Below are positions 46,013 to 58,471 of a stretch of DNA of 64,000 nucleotides, one piece after another (the first letter of the stretch is position 1; the number at the start of each line of letters is the position of its first letter). The translations under genes were made by a program, and so were the position numbers. The DNA lies in NCBI GenBank assembly GCA_949752735.1, contig OX457036.1, positions 16,259,433-16,323,432 of the forward strand, in the 5' to 3' direction. The DNA comes from Lumbricus terrestris (taxonomy: Eukaryota > Annelida > Clitellata > Crassiclitellata > Lumbricidae). Under the pieces are notes generated by a model. It ran no database searches. It saw only the letters and a list, made by a program, of their open reading frames with translations, and was not told where the DNA came from.

Positions 46013-46753
46013 TGTCGTGTTCATCCTTATCATGCACGACTCATATTGACGAGGTTGTTAATTTAGAACTTTATTGAAGAATACTATAGGCCTAAAGTTA
46101 AGTAAGTAAATTAGATCGGTAAACGTCTCTTGGAAGAAGGAAGTCCCCACGTAGTTCAGCCCCCAGAAACCCTCCGCGACCGTCCTCTTCCCCGTCCGAC
46201 TCAGAAGTGCCCCCAGTCCATCCGTCGTCGGCCGGCCCCAGCGCCGATTGGTCGATTGGTGCCACCACCTTCCGACGCCTGGCCAATCGTCTTCCTCGCG
46301 GGCCTTCGTTGGCCCGCCCGCCAAAGACGCTGTTCCTGTTGGTATCGGGGTACCCCGGTTGGGTTCTCCCCTGGGTCCCTGGGTTGGGTGGAGGGCGACG
46401 ATGGGCGTCAGATGACAAAGGCCAGCTCCTCCATTAAGACGGGCGTAATGCGAGCTTAATGCGTCTCGGCCCGATCGGTTCGTCGCTGGTTCGACGCCCC
46501 TCGTCGGACTTCAGTCGCCACTTCGTTGATTTATTAGAGGCCCGATCGAGGGCGCCCCGCTGTGAAATCCGATCGGAGCCGGCGGAGCAGAGTTATTATC
46601 AGCCGGCCGGCTGTCATCCGCCCCAACGGTTCGTCGACCCTCCACCGGCGGCTGCACTCCCATGACCTCCAGCGCTCCTATAGCGCCACTTGTATAGCGC
46701 CGTAGTACAGACAGATCGTCGCGAAGCATGTTCTGCAGGGCACCACCGTGACA
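46013..46753 (-). repeat. 3' LTR of the Gmr1-like element
   Basis: In element orientation this is the downstream LTR. It is GC-rich in its middle with many short frames on both strands, which are not genes. It contains 'ctatagcgcc' and 'gtatagcgcc' near its outer U3 end. Confidence 0.93.
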
Positions 46754-46765
46754 TCCCTCCAACCC
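46754..46765 (-). other. polypurine tract
   Basis: On the minus strand GGGTTGGAGGGA directly precedes the LTR, the place of the plus-strand primer. It is a moderate match. Confidence 0.6.
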
Positions 46766-46937
46766 GAGATGATTCCGACGATCGTGACGATCTCCTGGCG
46801 TTGTTGGTCCTCGTTTTCTTCTCCCAGTCGGATGATTGTTGCTCAGGAAACACACACAAAAAACATCTTTAGTCATATGTACATATTTACAAACGGCCGG
46901 GTCAGATCCCGCCGGTGTCCCGGTCTCACTGTCTCCG

Positions 46938-48400
46938 TCAATTCCTAGACAGGAAATCGGCGGCTACATTCTTTGGGCCTGGACGATACTTAAAGCAAAT
47001 GTTAAATTCTTGTAGCGCCAGCGCCCAGCGGGCGAGCTTTGCGCTCTTTGGAGCGGCTTCAGTTAGGAAAGACAATGGATTATGATCCGAAAAGATGGTT
47101 ATGCTACCTAGAAAGATCCAGGGACGAAAGCGTTTTAGCGACCAAATGACAGCATACGCTTCTCTTTCAATTGTTGACCACCGCGTCTGAACATCTGTTA
47201 ACTTCGCGCTTGCCCCTCATCAGACCATTGAAAAAGACAACAACCTACCGCGGATCCACTGGCGTCCACAGACAAACCAAACTCTCTTGAGAAATCAATT
47301 ACATGTAATTTGACAGCGTTACTTAAATCACTTTTGAGCTTATCTAGTGCCCTCTGGTGTTCCACACTCCAGGGCACTTTCGTTGGAATATGCTTCTGCG
47401 TCAAGTCGGTTATCATTCGAGCAGTCTCAGCTAAAGACGGTATAAAGTTTCGAAACTAGCTGAAAAAGCCGGTGAGTCGTCTCACCTCCTTCTTGGTGGT
47501 GGGTGGCTGGATCTGGTCTAATCCTGCAATTTTCTCCGGATCTGGTTCGATTATCCCGGATCCAACCACGTGACCAACAAAAGTCGCATGACTCTGCCCA
47601 AAACTACATTTCTTTAAGCTAAGAGTCAAACCAGACACCTTGATAGTCTTAAGATATCCCTCCAAGTGGGCCAGATGCTCTTCCCAAGACATCGAAAACA
47701 CCGCCATGTCGTCTACAAAGGGCTCGGTGAAATCACGAATGGGATGCAAAATGTTGGACACGCAACGGATAAAAGTGTTACTAGCAGATTTCAAACCAAA
47801 CGGCATACGTGTGAATTCAAAAAGGCCTTCATCGCACACAAAAGCAGTAAGATATCGAGACGATTCTTTCACCGGAAGCTGCCAATAGCCGCTCTTTGCG
47901 TCAAAGCAACTAATGAACCGCGCCTTACCGACCTTCTGAAGAACATCCCCCACATTCGGGGTAGGGTAGCAGTCACCTGCTGAATGCATGTTCACGTGCC
48001 TGTAGTCTACGGCTAGTCTTACGCCCTTCCGACCGTCTGGGTCCTTTAGTACACAGACGATCGGACTGGCCATTTCACTGGTCGACGGAACAATAATGCC
48101 TAAGTCCTGCATCTCTTGTATCTGTCGAGCCACTTCCAGTTTGAGTAGTTCCGGAATCCGATACGCGCGCAAGCGTTTGGGTTTGAAGTCAGGTAGGATT
48201 TTAATTTCGTGCTCCATGAGCGGACAGAAACCTGGTTTCTCTGAAAATACCTCGGGGTACCGGTCAAGAAGAGTTAGTAGTTGTTGTTTCTCGGAGTCAG
48301 ATAGGTGTGCAAGTTTAGCAGGATCAATGAGCGTACTGGACTGGGGGTGGGTGTCCTTGTACTCTTCGACGACTTCCACGGACCAGAAATCCTCATCTCA
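46938..48400 (-). pseudogene. pol: reverse transcriptase and RNase H of the Gmr1-like element
   Basis: From about 48379 the minus strand encodes RT: KPKRLRAYRIPELL, VRLAVDYRHVN (first catalytic Asp), CFDAKSGYWQLPV, MPFGLKSASNTF, and FVDDM (the YxDD box with F) near 47710. It ends in the linker LTGFFS. An in-frame TAG at 47456-47458 follows where the motif should continue FRNFIPSLAE. RNase H begins with LSVDASGSAVGCCLF near 47245. A frameshift at about 47205 then leads to TRWSTIEREAYAVIWSL, FSDHNPLSFL and AADFLSRN, with TGA at 46938-46940. The frame is the same as that of the upstream gag-integrase part. The enzyme cannot be made from this copy without suppressing the stops. Confidence 0.9.
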
Positions 48401-51400
48401 ATCGAACACAACTGAACAATTATCTACAATTGCCTCTTCGATCCGTTCATTGTACTTCCGGATCTTGTTGGCATGCACATGTCAATGGCTGCCCTCAATA
48501 TCGATGATGTAAGAATAGGGTGACTTGACTCTAACTACAGTTCCTGGACCCCTCCAACGGTTATAGAACTTGAGGAGGATGACCTTATCCCCCACCTGAT
48601 ATCGCCTATCCATACTTCGCAAATTATAATGGATAGCATATCTCTTCTGCTCGACTTCAGAGTGATAGTCAGCATAGGACTTGGCTAGTTTTAAGTTGTC
48701 CCTCAAGTCCCTCAAATACGCTTCTGGTGTCTTACCTAGGCTGAACGGAAGTTCACGTTCACCTGCCCATGATTCCTTCAATATAGACAAGGGTCCCCTG
48801 GGGACCGTGCCGTACACCAACATATATGGACTGATATGAGTGGTTGCAGAAGGGCGTTCACGAAGAATCCACAGGACAAATGGCAGGAGACGATGCCAAC
48901 CTCTTGGGTCGTTCTGAGCCAACTTGTATATCATACTCTTTAGGCTTTGATTGCATCTCTCGACCAAACCATTCGCCTCAGGATGGCCTGGGGTGCTGAA
49001 ACGCGGACAACAGCCTAAACGTTTTAACATTTCCTGTGTTAATTGACTTTTAAAACTTGTGCCACAATCCGAGCTAATCACCTTGGGCACTGAAAATGTC
49101 ATAAAGACCTGTAATAAGGCATCACACACTGGCTTAGCACTCAGAGATCGTAACGGATAGTCCATCGGCCAACGAGAAAACCGATCGACGATAACCAGTG
49201 CATAGTTGAATTCAGGTTTCGAGATGGTCGGATCACTTTCAGCGATGATTGGGCCAATGCAATCGATGGACAAATGTGTAAACGGAAGTTCCTCGTCCCT
49301 TGGAATAGGAGTGATGGGAACACGATGAGCCGTCTTTACAGGCGCTCGAAGTTGACACACAGAGCAAGAAGAACAATACCTTTTGATTTTATCATCCATG
49401 TGGCGGAACCAAAAGCTGAGCCGAATCCGGTCACGCGTGGACTTGAAACCCATGTGACCTGCGAAAGGCGCATCGTGAGCCATCTCCAGCACAGTGCCTA
49501 CTCTCGATTCCGGTAAGCACAGCTGCTTGACCTTATGACCCACCATACTCTCGCAATGGTACACGAGTGACCCCTCTAACAAAAAATTATTACGGTTCTG
49601 TTGGGCCATCTTAAGATACGGGGCCAGTGATGGACATTGACTTTGCTCGATCGACAGCGTATTTGCCCCCGCTGTTCGTTCGTTTTCGGGTAAAGCAGGG
49701 ATGTCCGGGTCCAAGAACTCCGACTGACTCACCGGTTTCTCACTTTGTTGACTTCCTATCCCGCTACACATAACTTCCTCCCCTTCGTCTTCCGATGTGG
49801 TAAAGACCGAGTCTGTTCTACCGGCTTCCGGGTCGGTCAAGATCTGAGCAATCTCAGCCATACTGACGGCCAGCACGTCATACACCGCTGTCTCCTTCAG
49901 GAGTGTTTCCACCGTTGGTGTTATTATCACTGCCTCATGCAGGTTGGGGATCACCGCTAACCACACTAGCACGGGCGGAGCGATGTTAGTTAATCCCTCG
50001 GCGTTTTCCATGACTGGTTTTACGGGTAAGCAAATTACGTCAGTGATTTCTGACTTCCCATTAAGACCTGAGAGTTTAACCCTCTTATGTACAGGTGGGT
50101 TTAGATGTTTCACCAGCGATTGCCGTATGCAACAGATTTCAGACCCCCCGTCGATAAGTGCTCTTTGGCTCTCTAACTGATCAATTTGAACATCCATACA
50201 TGTATATGATCTTACATGGAACTGTTCAGCATCAATAAAAGATTTGGGTGTCTTAATAGCGTCGACATTACAACTAATCTTCTTCGACGCCAAATCACCT
50301 TTAACCTTATTCGCCTCACACGCATTCACGTGGGCTGTCTTTTTATTGCCTTGTGGGTTCTTGGCTTTACCACATTGAAAAGCTCGGTGGCTATCAGACC
50401 CACACTGGAAGCATAAACCTTTACGCAAGGCCTCTTCCTTTGAGACCTTATCGTCCTTACCTAACGCACTAACAACCTCTACTTTCCTAGTTGTTATGTT
50501 CTCGTTTTGGTTGGTCGGGTGCGCTGTACGGCTAATCCGAGCGTGCGTAGAGCTACTCGAGTTGGTGGAATTACTTGAGCCACTCCAGCGGATAGGTTCG
50601 CCACTCCAGTGGTGGTATGCCATATAGTTGTCTACTGTGGCTGCTAGTTCCTCTATCCTTAGCCATTCATCTTTTTCTTGCGCGAGGATAAAATCCAAGC
50701 ACGCCCGGGGCAGAAGTTCCTTGAGACGGTCGGCACACAACAGACTAACGAGATCTTCAACAGAATTACCGACGCGCCGACTGCGCAAATAATAAAACAA
50801 AGAATTCTGGATTCTAGACTCGAGAGCAGTGTAAGTTTCGTCAGAAGATTTTCTGGTTGAGAGAAAGCGGTCCCGGAGTTGAATTGGACTAATTCGAAAC
50901 TCTCGAAGCAAAAAGTCCTTAAGTTTTTCATAGTCGCAAAGCTGGTCTTGTGTCAGCCGGGTGGTCAACGCTTTGGTTCGATCGTTAAGGTTAGCTAACA
51001 ATAAGTGTGCCCTAACATCGTCGTGAACTTCGAACTGATTAAACAGCCGCTCAATATGGTCGAAATAACAGGGCATCTCCGCAGCATCATGTTGGAATTT
51101 GCCTACGACCTGTTTCACAGCATCGCTAAAATGTTTAATTCTACCAGCTAACGACTGCTTGCGACAACTGTCAAGTTCATTTCGCCTTTGTCTCTCGCGG
51201 TCGAGGGCTAACTGCTCCTCCCGCAGTTTCAACTCTCTACGCCTATCTTCTCTCTCCTCATCCTCTTTCTTTTCTCTCCATCTTCGCTCTTCCCTTTCTT
51301 CATCCTCCTTCTTCTCTCTTCGTGTTCGATCCTCTCTCTCTTCCTCATACCGCCGCATTTCGAAGGCCAGACGTTGACGTTCCAGCTTCAAACTTGGATC

Positions 51401-51610
51401 TGTACTTGCCACCTGCCAACGGGGACTTTCAAATTCGGGAGGGGTTTCGTGGCCCGCAGACACAAACTCCCCCCAATTTTCCATCAAATCTACGCGTCCC
51501 ATAGCCTCTATTGCTGGTAAGGCTAAACCAGCCTCCCGCAAACATGTTGCTAATCTATCGCTAGACATCTTTTTGATACCCGCTTGCTGCTCGAGCGTTA
51601 AGCGGTCCAT
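48401..51610 (-). pseudogene. gag, protease and integrase of the Gmr1-like element
   Basis: One minus-strand frame runs from ATG at 51608-51610 to a TGA at 48482-48484. A frame opening upstream at 51709 starts inside the leader; the ATG at 51610 (MDRLTLEQQAG) fits gag better. In order: charged Glu/Arg coiled coil (about 51430-51170); capsid-like region with CYFDHIERLFNQFEV and LLREFRIS; zinc knuckle CFQCGSDSHRAFQC (about 50425-50380); protease core ALIDGGSEICC (about 50165-50130), with DGGS instead of the usual D-[ST]-G-[AS]; integrase HHCC finger (PFAGHMG then CSSCSVC, about 49490-49345); and integrase core D, D-35-E (LSIDCIGP, ISSDCGTS, ANGLVERC). The frame continues through the TGA at 48482 and another at 48398 into RT, so both look like point mutations. 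Confidence 0.9.
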
Positions 51611-52058
51611 TGCAACAACAAGAAAACAGGGAGAGATAGAGTGGATAGTCCCAGCGTTCAGAAAGAGGAAATCAAAACAAAACACAAAAACAGTCAGAAA
51701 TGTTTCCACCGAATCTTGCCTTCGGACTTACAAACGTACTCCCCAGAAATTACCGGACACCAGCAAAGATCCTACCTGTCCAAGTCTGCATGCGGTGTTG
51801 TTCCTGGATCGTCCAGATCACGTGTAGTCCTGCGATGCCTTCGCTTCGGTTTTCCTCTTGGTCTCCGACAGTTTCTTTACTCGTCTAATCGTCAGATCGG
51901 CGAGGTGGATTGCAGCTCCGCCGATTCCGTCTTCTTCAACAAGCCTGGTAGTCCGCGGACGCTTGACGCTTCTGGATTTCTTCACCGCTTCCTTCGACGT
52001 CCAACAAATTTCAAAGTTCCAGTTCGCACAGCACAATCTCGCCAATATACTCAGAAAT

Positions 52059-52076
52059 ATCCAGTCGACTGCGCCA
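52059..52076 (-). other. tRNA primer-binding site
   Basis: On the minus strand TGGCGCAGTCGACTGGAT begins 4 bases after the 5' LTR. It starts TGG, as needed to pair with the CCA end of a tRNA. I cannot say which tRNA. Confidence 0.7.
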
Positions 52077-52080
52077 TCAA

Positions 52081-52821
52081 TGTCGTGTTCATCCTTATCA
52101 TGCACGACTCATATTGACGAGGTTGTTAATTTAGAACTTCATTGAAGAATACTATAGGCCTAAAGTTAAGTAAGTAAATTAGATCGGTAAACGTCTCTTG
52201 GAAGAAGGAAGTCCCCACGTAGTTCAGCCCCCAGAAACCCTCCGCGACCGTCCTCTTCCCCGTCCGACTCAGAAGTGCCCCCAGTCCATCCGTCGTCGGC
52301 CGGCCCCAGCGCCGATTGGTCGATTGGTGCCACCACCTTCCGACGCCTGGCCAATCGTCTTCCTCGCGGGCCTTCGTTGGCCCGCCCGCCAAAGACGCTG
52401 TTCCTGTTGGTATCGGGGTACCCCGGTTGGGTTCTCCCCTGGGTCCCTGGGTTGGGTGGAGGGCGACGATGGGCGTCAGATGACAAAGGCCAGCTCCTCC
52501 ATTAGGACGGGCGTAATGCGATCTTAATGCGTCTCGGCCCGATCGGTTCGTCGCTGGTTCGACGCCCCTCGTCGGACTTCAGTCGCCACTTCGTTGATTT
52601 ATTAGAGGCCCGATCGAGGGCGCCCCGCTGTGAAATCCGATCGGAGCCGGCGGAGCAGAGTTATTATCAGCCGGCCGGCTGTCATCCGCCCCAACGGTTC
52701 GTCGACCCTCCACCGGCGGCTGCACTCCCATGACCTCCAGCGCTCCTATAGTGCCACTTGTATAGCGCCGTAGTTCAGACAGATCGTCGCGAAGCATGTT
52801 CTGCCGGGCACCACCGTGACA
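52081..52821 (-). repeat. 5' LTR of the Gmr1-like element
   Basis: Upstream LTR in element orientation, same length as its partner at 46013-46753. Differences seen include acttcattg/actttattg, attaggac/attaagac, gcgatctt/gcgagctt, atagtgcc/atagcgcc, agttcag/agtacag and tgccggg/tgcaggg. Confidence 0.93.
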
Positions 52822-52826
52822 CTGGA

Positions 52827-53252
52827 TTTAATGTTTTTGCTCAAATTGGAGCTGGAAGGACGCATGTTTAGAAAAGATTGAATTGCAATCAGAATGAGAA
52901 TTCCTGTTCAGCAGTCCTGCTCTAACGTACAGATTTTTTGAAACGTTTTGAGATCGTCGGTACTGACTACGGGGCTTAAATGTCTCGATACTAAGGCAAT
53001 CTTGTGATTTTATGATTTTTGTTTACTTTATGTTCACTGTATTAAATAAGTGTTGTTGCTTTTGTTGTTGTTATATTCCTGTCGACTAAGAATAGACACC
53101 CTATTCAAGTATTGTTTGAAGACATATTGTAGTATGTTGCATACTGTTTAAACAGACACCGTTGTATTAATATCTGATGAATCTAGGCCCTCTAGGGTGA
53201 CCCTGCCTAGCGAAACCTTATTTTCCTTTGGGTTTACCCATTGACGCCAATG
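52827..53252. other. no gene seen
   Basis: Continuation of the sequence into which the LTR element inserted; it shares 'ctggat' style motifs with 45840-46012. Confidence 0.45.
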
Positions 53253-53354
53253 TACAAGGTGGGCCATAAAAAAGTAACCCCTACGGTTTATTACCCATAT
53301 CCTGGCCAGAAGTAAGAATTTCGAAATGAAATTTTACAATCTTAAAGACAATTG

Positions 53355-54682
53355 AAAACAGGCACCCTTGATCCCGATGCACTCTTGATCCTTTGTCGTT
53401 TTGTCTGGAATTACTTACTTACTTGACTGTTGCAGGGCACCAGACTATGTGGAATAGTGATCATTTGCATTTAGCCTCGTTCTGGGTTTTAATTATTCGT
53501 TTGTTTACATGTTATAGCCATCACATGGTTTTGGTGCCGAAAAAGTAAATTTTTTAGTCATCTAACGAACCTCATAAAATGGAACTTTCTTCAAATCTCG
53601 TCATCTGCGTTACATATATTAGGATAGAAAATATTCTTTTTACCATAAAGATATTTTGCAGCGATATTTTGCAGCGATATGTATGAAGCGATGATGAAGT
53701 TTTAATATTTGTTGTGAAAAGACTATGGTGAGGCACCCTTGATCCTAGCACTCGTGTGCACCCATGATCCCCAGATCAACGGTGCGCACGTGAAGAATTA
53801 TGCATGCAAAGATAATTAATTGTGTGCGCCATTATCTTAATTTCTCAAATAAATCATTGTATCCAGTTGAATTTGTTATAAACAATTTGCAATCTACTGA
53901 AGGCAGCGCTCAGATATATTCATACTGGCCAATCTTTCCTATGCTCTATGGATCTACAGGATAACCGTAGACTCACAGTTGACTTCAAACAGTAAATTTG
54001 ATCTGTCTGCACATTGAGTTTGTTAACCTTATGAAGCAATAAATTTGTTTTTTAATTATAGGAAATTAAAAAAATTGCTCTCCTACAGGTGATTCTTACT
54101 TCCTGATGGATCTAAAGTATAGCCCGTGGCTCATGTCATATTTTACATTATTAAGCCCCTACATCTGTTTACGCCATTCTGGTCTTTGCAAAACTGCATA
54201 AAGTTTAACAGAAACATTGCTATTTTAGCCCATTAGCCTACATCAAGTTTTATTAAGATTGTTAGCTTCAAGCCAATTTTAAGTTTTCTTAGTTGAACCA
54301 AAAATTGTTTAAATTTTCATCCAAAAAACTTGAGCTAAAGCAAGATTTGTGTTCTGTTTGTCAATTCCACCCTAACTTTTCTTATTTTGATTAAAATAGC
54401 TTGTATGAAAGCATGTTTCAGTATAGAGGATCAAGTGTACCTACATGGGATCACGGGTGCCAATATAGGGGATCAAGGGTGCCAACCTGTGGGCACCCTT
54501 GATCTCTTTTGGGTACCTCGACTAAATCTGTAATATCTTTTGTAAATGAAATTTGTTCATAGGATGCAATATCTTGAATGATGCGCAACATAATTCTCTA
54601 TCAAATGATACCTTAACATATTTACTAAAGCTCATATATTCATTGAAATTCACAAAAATCTAAAAAGAGGATCAAGGGTGCC
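53355..54682. mobile_element. nested element with iterated GGCACCCTTGATCC motif
   Basis: GGCACCCTTGATCC at 53362 faces GGATCAAGGGTGCC at about 54668. The motif recurs, in both directions, near 53384 and 53730, at 53760 in diverged form, and at 54425, 54467 and 54487. The layout equals that of 7745 and 32056: iterated ~14-bp motif at both ends and inside. It interrupts the left arm of the mariner-type element. Exact ends and target duplication are uncertain. Confidence 0.6.
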
Positions 54683-54809
54683 CGTTCTCCCTACACATGA
54701 TGACCAGATTTCATCAAAATATTTCAAACCCAACAAAAGTTACACCATTTTTAGTGAGACCATCACCCGTTTTTTGACGATTCAAAAACGTAACGCAGCA
54801 AAAAGGTGA

Positions 54810-55060
54810 CCAAAAAACGATTTTATTCAGTCACATCTCAAGTAACTGTTGTGAAATGAACTTGTTGGTGCTTCGCAACTTGTGTTCAATGTGCCCACCA
54901 CCAGTGCCAAAGCTTCTTTTGAGTCTCTTTGCAAAGTTCTTGATGGCCTGTTGATGTGTTCCAAAGACAGATCTTCCCATGTCAACTCCAATGCGACTAT
55001 CAATTCTCTTACCAATCTTGGTTTTGATTGTGATATTTCTTCAGCATAGCTCTCCGCAAT
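54810..55060 (-). pseudogene. mariner transposase C-terminal remnant
   Basis: On the minus strand from about 55020: KIGKRIDSRIGVDMGR, then AIKNFAKRLKRSFGTGGGHI, EHKLRSTNKFISQQ and LLEM. The GGGHIEH stretch near the end is characteristic of mariner-type transposase tails. Upstream catalytic parts are not readable. Confidence 0.7.
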
Positions 55061-55959
55061 TGATTATCAATCCATCGGGTTCAAATCCGGAGATTTGGGG
55101 CCATTGGCTTTCTCAATGAAACTAGATCAAATCTAGCCGATCTCATTTCATTCACGGCAAAATCTCTTAACTCTCAGCTCAACTATTTATGTTTGCGCTC
55201 TCACTGTTTATCAGAGTAAAAGCTGTTCAATGTATCTCTAGGATCTTGCTCAAGAGTTTTCTGAATACATATTTTGTCTGTCATTGACAGCATGGCCATT
55301 TTCATTTTTTAGAAATTTGCATTGCATTGCTCTAAAACAAAATTAATAATCTGACAGATTCCTTATTTACCAAATTAATTGTCATCTTGATAAGATACTT
55401 TATGGTGACGTGCAGCTACGCTTGTACCCTGTTTCTTTTTTTAAATAGTAGTAATAATGATCATCTGGCAATATCAAGGCTATTTGATAACAATTATTTG
55501 AGATGAGACTTAATAAAATCATGTTTTTGTTACATTTTGTTGCGTTACGTTTATGAATCGTCAACAAACGGTGGGTGGCCTCACTAAAAGTGATATAACT
55601 TTTGTTTTGTTTGAGAAACTTTGATGGAATCTGGTCATCATATGCAGATATGAATTGTCCTTAAGCCTCTAAAAATTTATTTCGATATTCTTGCTTCTGG
55701 CCAAGATATTGACCAGAATAATTAATTTTTTGGTTACTTTTTGCTGCGTCGCGTTTTTTAATCGGACGTCAAAACACGGTGGATGGTCTCACTAAAAGTG
55801 ATATAACTTTTGCTCTGTTTGAAATATTTTGTTGAAATTTGAGCAATGTACGTAAATTTGAATTGCCTTTAAGACTGCAACGTTTCATTTGAAAATTCTT
55901 ATGTTTGGTCAAGGTATGGGCTAAAAACCGTGGGGTTACTTTTTATGGCCCACCCTGTA

Positions 55960-56455
55960 CATGAATGTCTAATCTGTTGATTGTATGTATTATGGTGGTA
56001 AAAAATTGATTGATTGATTGATATTGATTCCTTACGCTCGTTACTCGTTCAACTCAGAGTGAAAAGGTGTCTCTCTGGTCAACGTTCACAGTTTCACTAA
56101 TAGCCTAAGAAAGTGCCAGTGGCCAAACAGTTCATTATATGCACTTGTGGGCTAAAACTAAATGACGTCATTACAATTATTGTCATGTTGATCACTTTGA
56201 GACTTAGCTGCAAGAAATAGTAAGTTAAATGTTTCGAAAACGCGTAGAGTTGATGAAACAACGATCGACGCGACTTGAGAACCATGATAAATTCGACTTG
56301 CAAGTCGATCGAGTCGATCGAAGAATCGTCAACTCGTCTTGGCCGAGTATTGATCAACTCGATCGATCGACTCCATCGACCGCGGGGCACAGGGCCCTCT
56401 ATCCCTCTGTAAGCTGGAAGCAACTCCCCCTAACAGAAACTTTTCCCCTATAATG
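55960..56455. other. no gene; GATCGA-rich stretch
   Basis: Between 56265 and 56390 there are many tcgatcga/actcgatcg repeats. The frames in this region have no family likeness. Confidence 0.45.
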
Positions 56456-56525
56456 AAAGCGCCGAAGGCGCGAAGGTGCGAGTGCCGAAGGCGTGAAGGT
56501 GCGAGTGCCGAAGGCACGAAGCCCA
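56455..56525. repeat. 22-bp tandem repeat (GTGCCGAAGGCGTGAAGGTGCGA type)
   Basis: Three tandem copies of a unit with GCCGAAGGC and GAAGGTGCGA. GC-rich against an AT-rich background, followed by 'ctgggggagc' and 'ggagcccc' motifs that look like a repeat end. Confidence 0.8.
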
Positions 56526-58467
56526 TAGTGACTAGCAGGGCTGGGGGAGCGTCGTAATCTCCCTCAGCGGGGTCTGGGACGGAGCCCCAGAAACCAACGC
56601 TGTTGGCGTCGACTAGAGCGCATTTTAATTATCTTATTTACTAGCTTTTTATGGACGATAAAGTCATGAAAATTTCACTTTTTTGGATTTGCACCCGGTA
56701 ATTGTACCTTTTAAAGCTGTCATCTTCACAAAATTGCTGGTGAAGTCAATGCTCAGAAACGTGGTTTCGGATATCATAAAATGTCGCCTCCCCATTATTT
56801 CGTTGTTTTTAAATTTGCACAATATAATGGCAACATTCTAAAATTTCTCATTATGGGTTAACAGTGCGTTAAACACTGTAACACGGTAGTCCTGTGAAGT
56901 TTTGAAACGTCCAGCTTTCAGTAAAATATCAACTTCTTGACAAGTTCTTTTGGTAGGTATATCAAATTGAATAGTCCACTGTCAGTTGTACAATACTCAG
57001 CAACATCCATTTTGGGATCCAGACAAATCCGATGGACATTTCTCAGGACCACTCCCCGTAATTTCCTCTCTGGATTCCATCAGAGCGTTCCAATAGGACA
57101 ATTCCCTCGAACATTTCCCTCAAATGTAGGCTACAAACGTGTAAGCAATTTGCATTTGTGCAGACTTCAATAGTGCTTTAGTGTTTGAGAGTGGAATTTA
57201 TAAGCCATTTGCTTTATTTGATTTTGAACTTCAATTGTTGAGCAACCAAGCCTATTTTGCTTGATTAATGTTTACTTAAACCGACTAAAAACCTTTACTA
57301 TAAAGTATAGACTATACAATAATAGGCCTACATATAATTTTATAACATATATTATTGAAGCCTATATTCATATTGTTCCTCATTGCAAAGACAGTTTGAA
57401 TGAGTACCTTGGCTCAGAATAGTTAGCATGCGATATTTCATGACTGTGTTATATGTAAACTGTAAATATTGGATAATTTCTCTGCGACCACAAAAGCCCC
57501 GTCAGCGAGACCAGCTGTATTCGTCGGCGCTGTAGGCAAATCAAACACACTCTGGAGAACTGTCTGAACCGTATCAGTTCAAACAACTACGCGAAGTCTC
57601 GACAATTGTTGTTCTTTGATCAAAGAAAACAGATCATTGGACAGAGAGCTCATTATGCAGTCGGGAAGCGATCCTTCGCATGCACACACCCATGCACACT
57701 TGAAACGTTCAATGTTGGAAGCATAGGCCTACTGTAGTCTGTACATGTATATACAACTAAGCATATATTTAATTTCCTGGTCTAGCTTTCAATTTTGCGA
57801 TTCCTTTCAGCACGTCATAACTGGGTGAAACTGGTTTTTAAACTATGCTTGCTATCAAAAACAAACATGGGGTAATTTGCGTTTGAAATTGACAAAAATT
57901 AAACCATATTTAAACAAATCTGAGCTACTCTGAACAAGCCCACAGAACTATTAGGTTGGCTATTATAATACAGAGGTTGTAGACCAATTTTCCATTTTAA
58001 TTTTTTTGGTAAAATTATATGATTCAAACAAAATGTTGCTCCCCATATAGACTAATAAACGATGTCACCAATGATTAAGTTGTCTTTCAGTTGTCACTGC
58101 AAGGGAACGTCGCAATGGCATTTTGTTTCTGATCTGACTTTGCTGGGGCCTGCGGGGGTACGCCATCATTCGATTTTATTACTTGAGGGTACAATAAAAA
58201 TAAAGTTTGAGAACCCCTGCTATAAACAAAAGTGTTAATTTACTGTTGCTTCTTTGCCTCATATTGTGGTGAAATTCACCTCTGTAGTTGCTGCAATCCC
58301 CTCTCTTTCTCCTTCGCCCCCCACGGTCTTGTTTACGTAGTTGCCTGCTTAGAATTGGCGGTCTTGTTGCGCCGTCGCCTGCACGTGTGCAGCGGTCCCC
58401 TCCCCTCCTCCTGCGCATCTCCGGCCCGGACCTCTGTCCCCTTGGTCGGGTATAAATAGAAGTGCTG
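56526..58467. other. no gene seen
   Basis: 'agctgtcatcttcacaaaattgc' near 56720 resembles pieces at 1858 and 23815, so part may be an old repeat. A lone Charlie-like right end, GTTTGAGAACCCCTG, lies at 58205-58219 without a partner. Confidence 0.4.
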
Positions 58468-58471
58468 CCTG

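Larger units (their letters stand above)
46013..52821 (-). mobile_element. Gmr1-like Ty3/Gypsy LTR retrotransposon, complete but defective
   Basis: Two 741-bp direct repeats (46013-46753 and 52081-52821) start TG and end CA. They differ at about six positions and are flanked by CTGGA at 46008-46012 and 52822-52826. The primer site and polypurine tract lie on the minus strand. The coding order is gag, protease, integrase, reverse transcriptase, RNase H. That order is Copia-like, while the domains are Gypsy-like, as in the Gmr1 group known from deuterostomes. LTR similarity (about 99 percent) implies a fairly recent insertion. Coding is broken by three stops and one frameshift. Confidence 0.93.
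53255..55957. mobile_element. mariner-type element, degenerate, with nested repeat
   Basis: The left end CAAGGTGGGCCATAAAAAAG and right end CTTTTTATGGCCCACCCTG are inverted and flanked by TA (53253-53254, 55958-55959). The inverted similarity extends over 80 bp or more (TTAAAGACAATTGAA and its counterpart). Additional copies of the terminal region lie at 54700-54830 and 55550-55740, so the structure is composite. A minus-strand transposase tail is at 54810-55060. A second element with GGCACCCTTGATCC ends is nested on the left side. Confidence 0.8.

Noticed and set aside
46058..46461. Long open frames in both LTRs (also 52126-52527)
   Set aside because: They lie in GC-rich LTR sequence on both strands with no domain; present twice because the LTR is duplicated.
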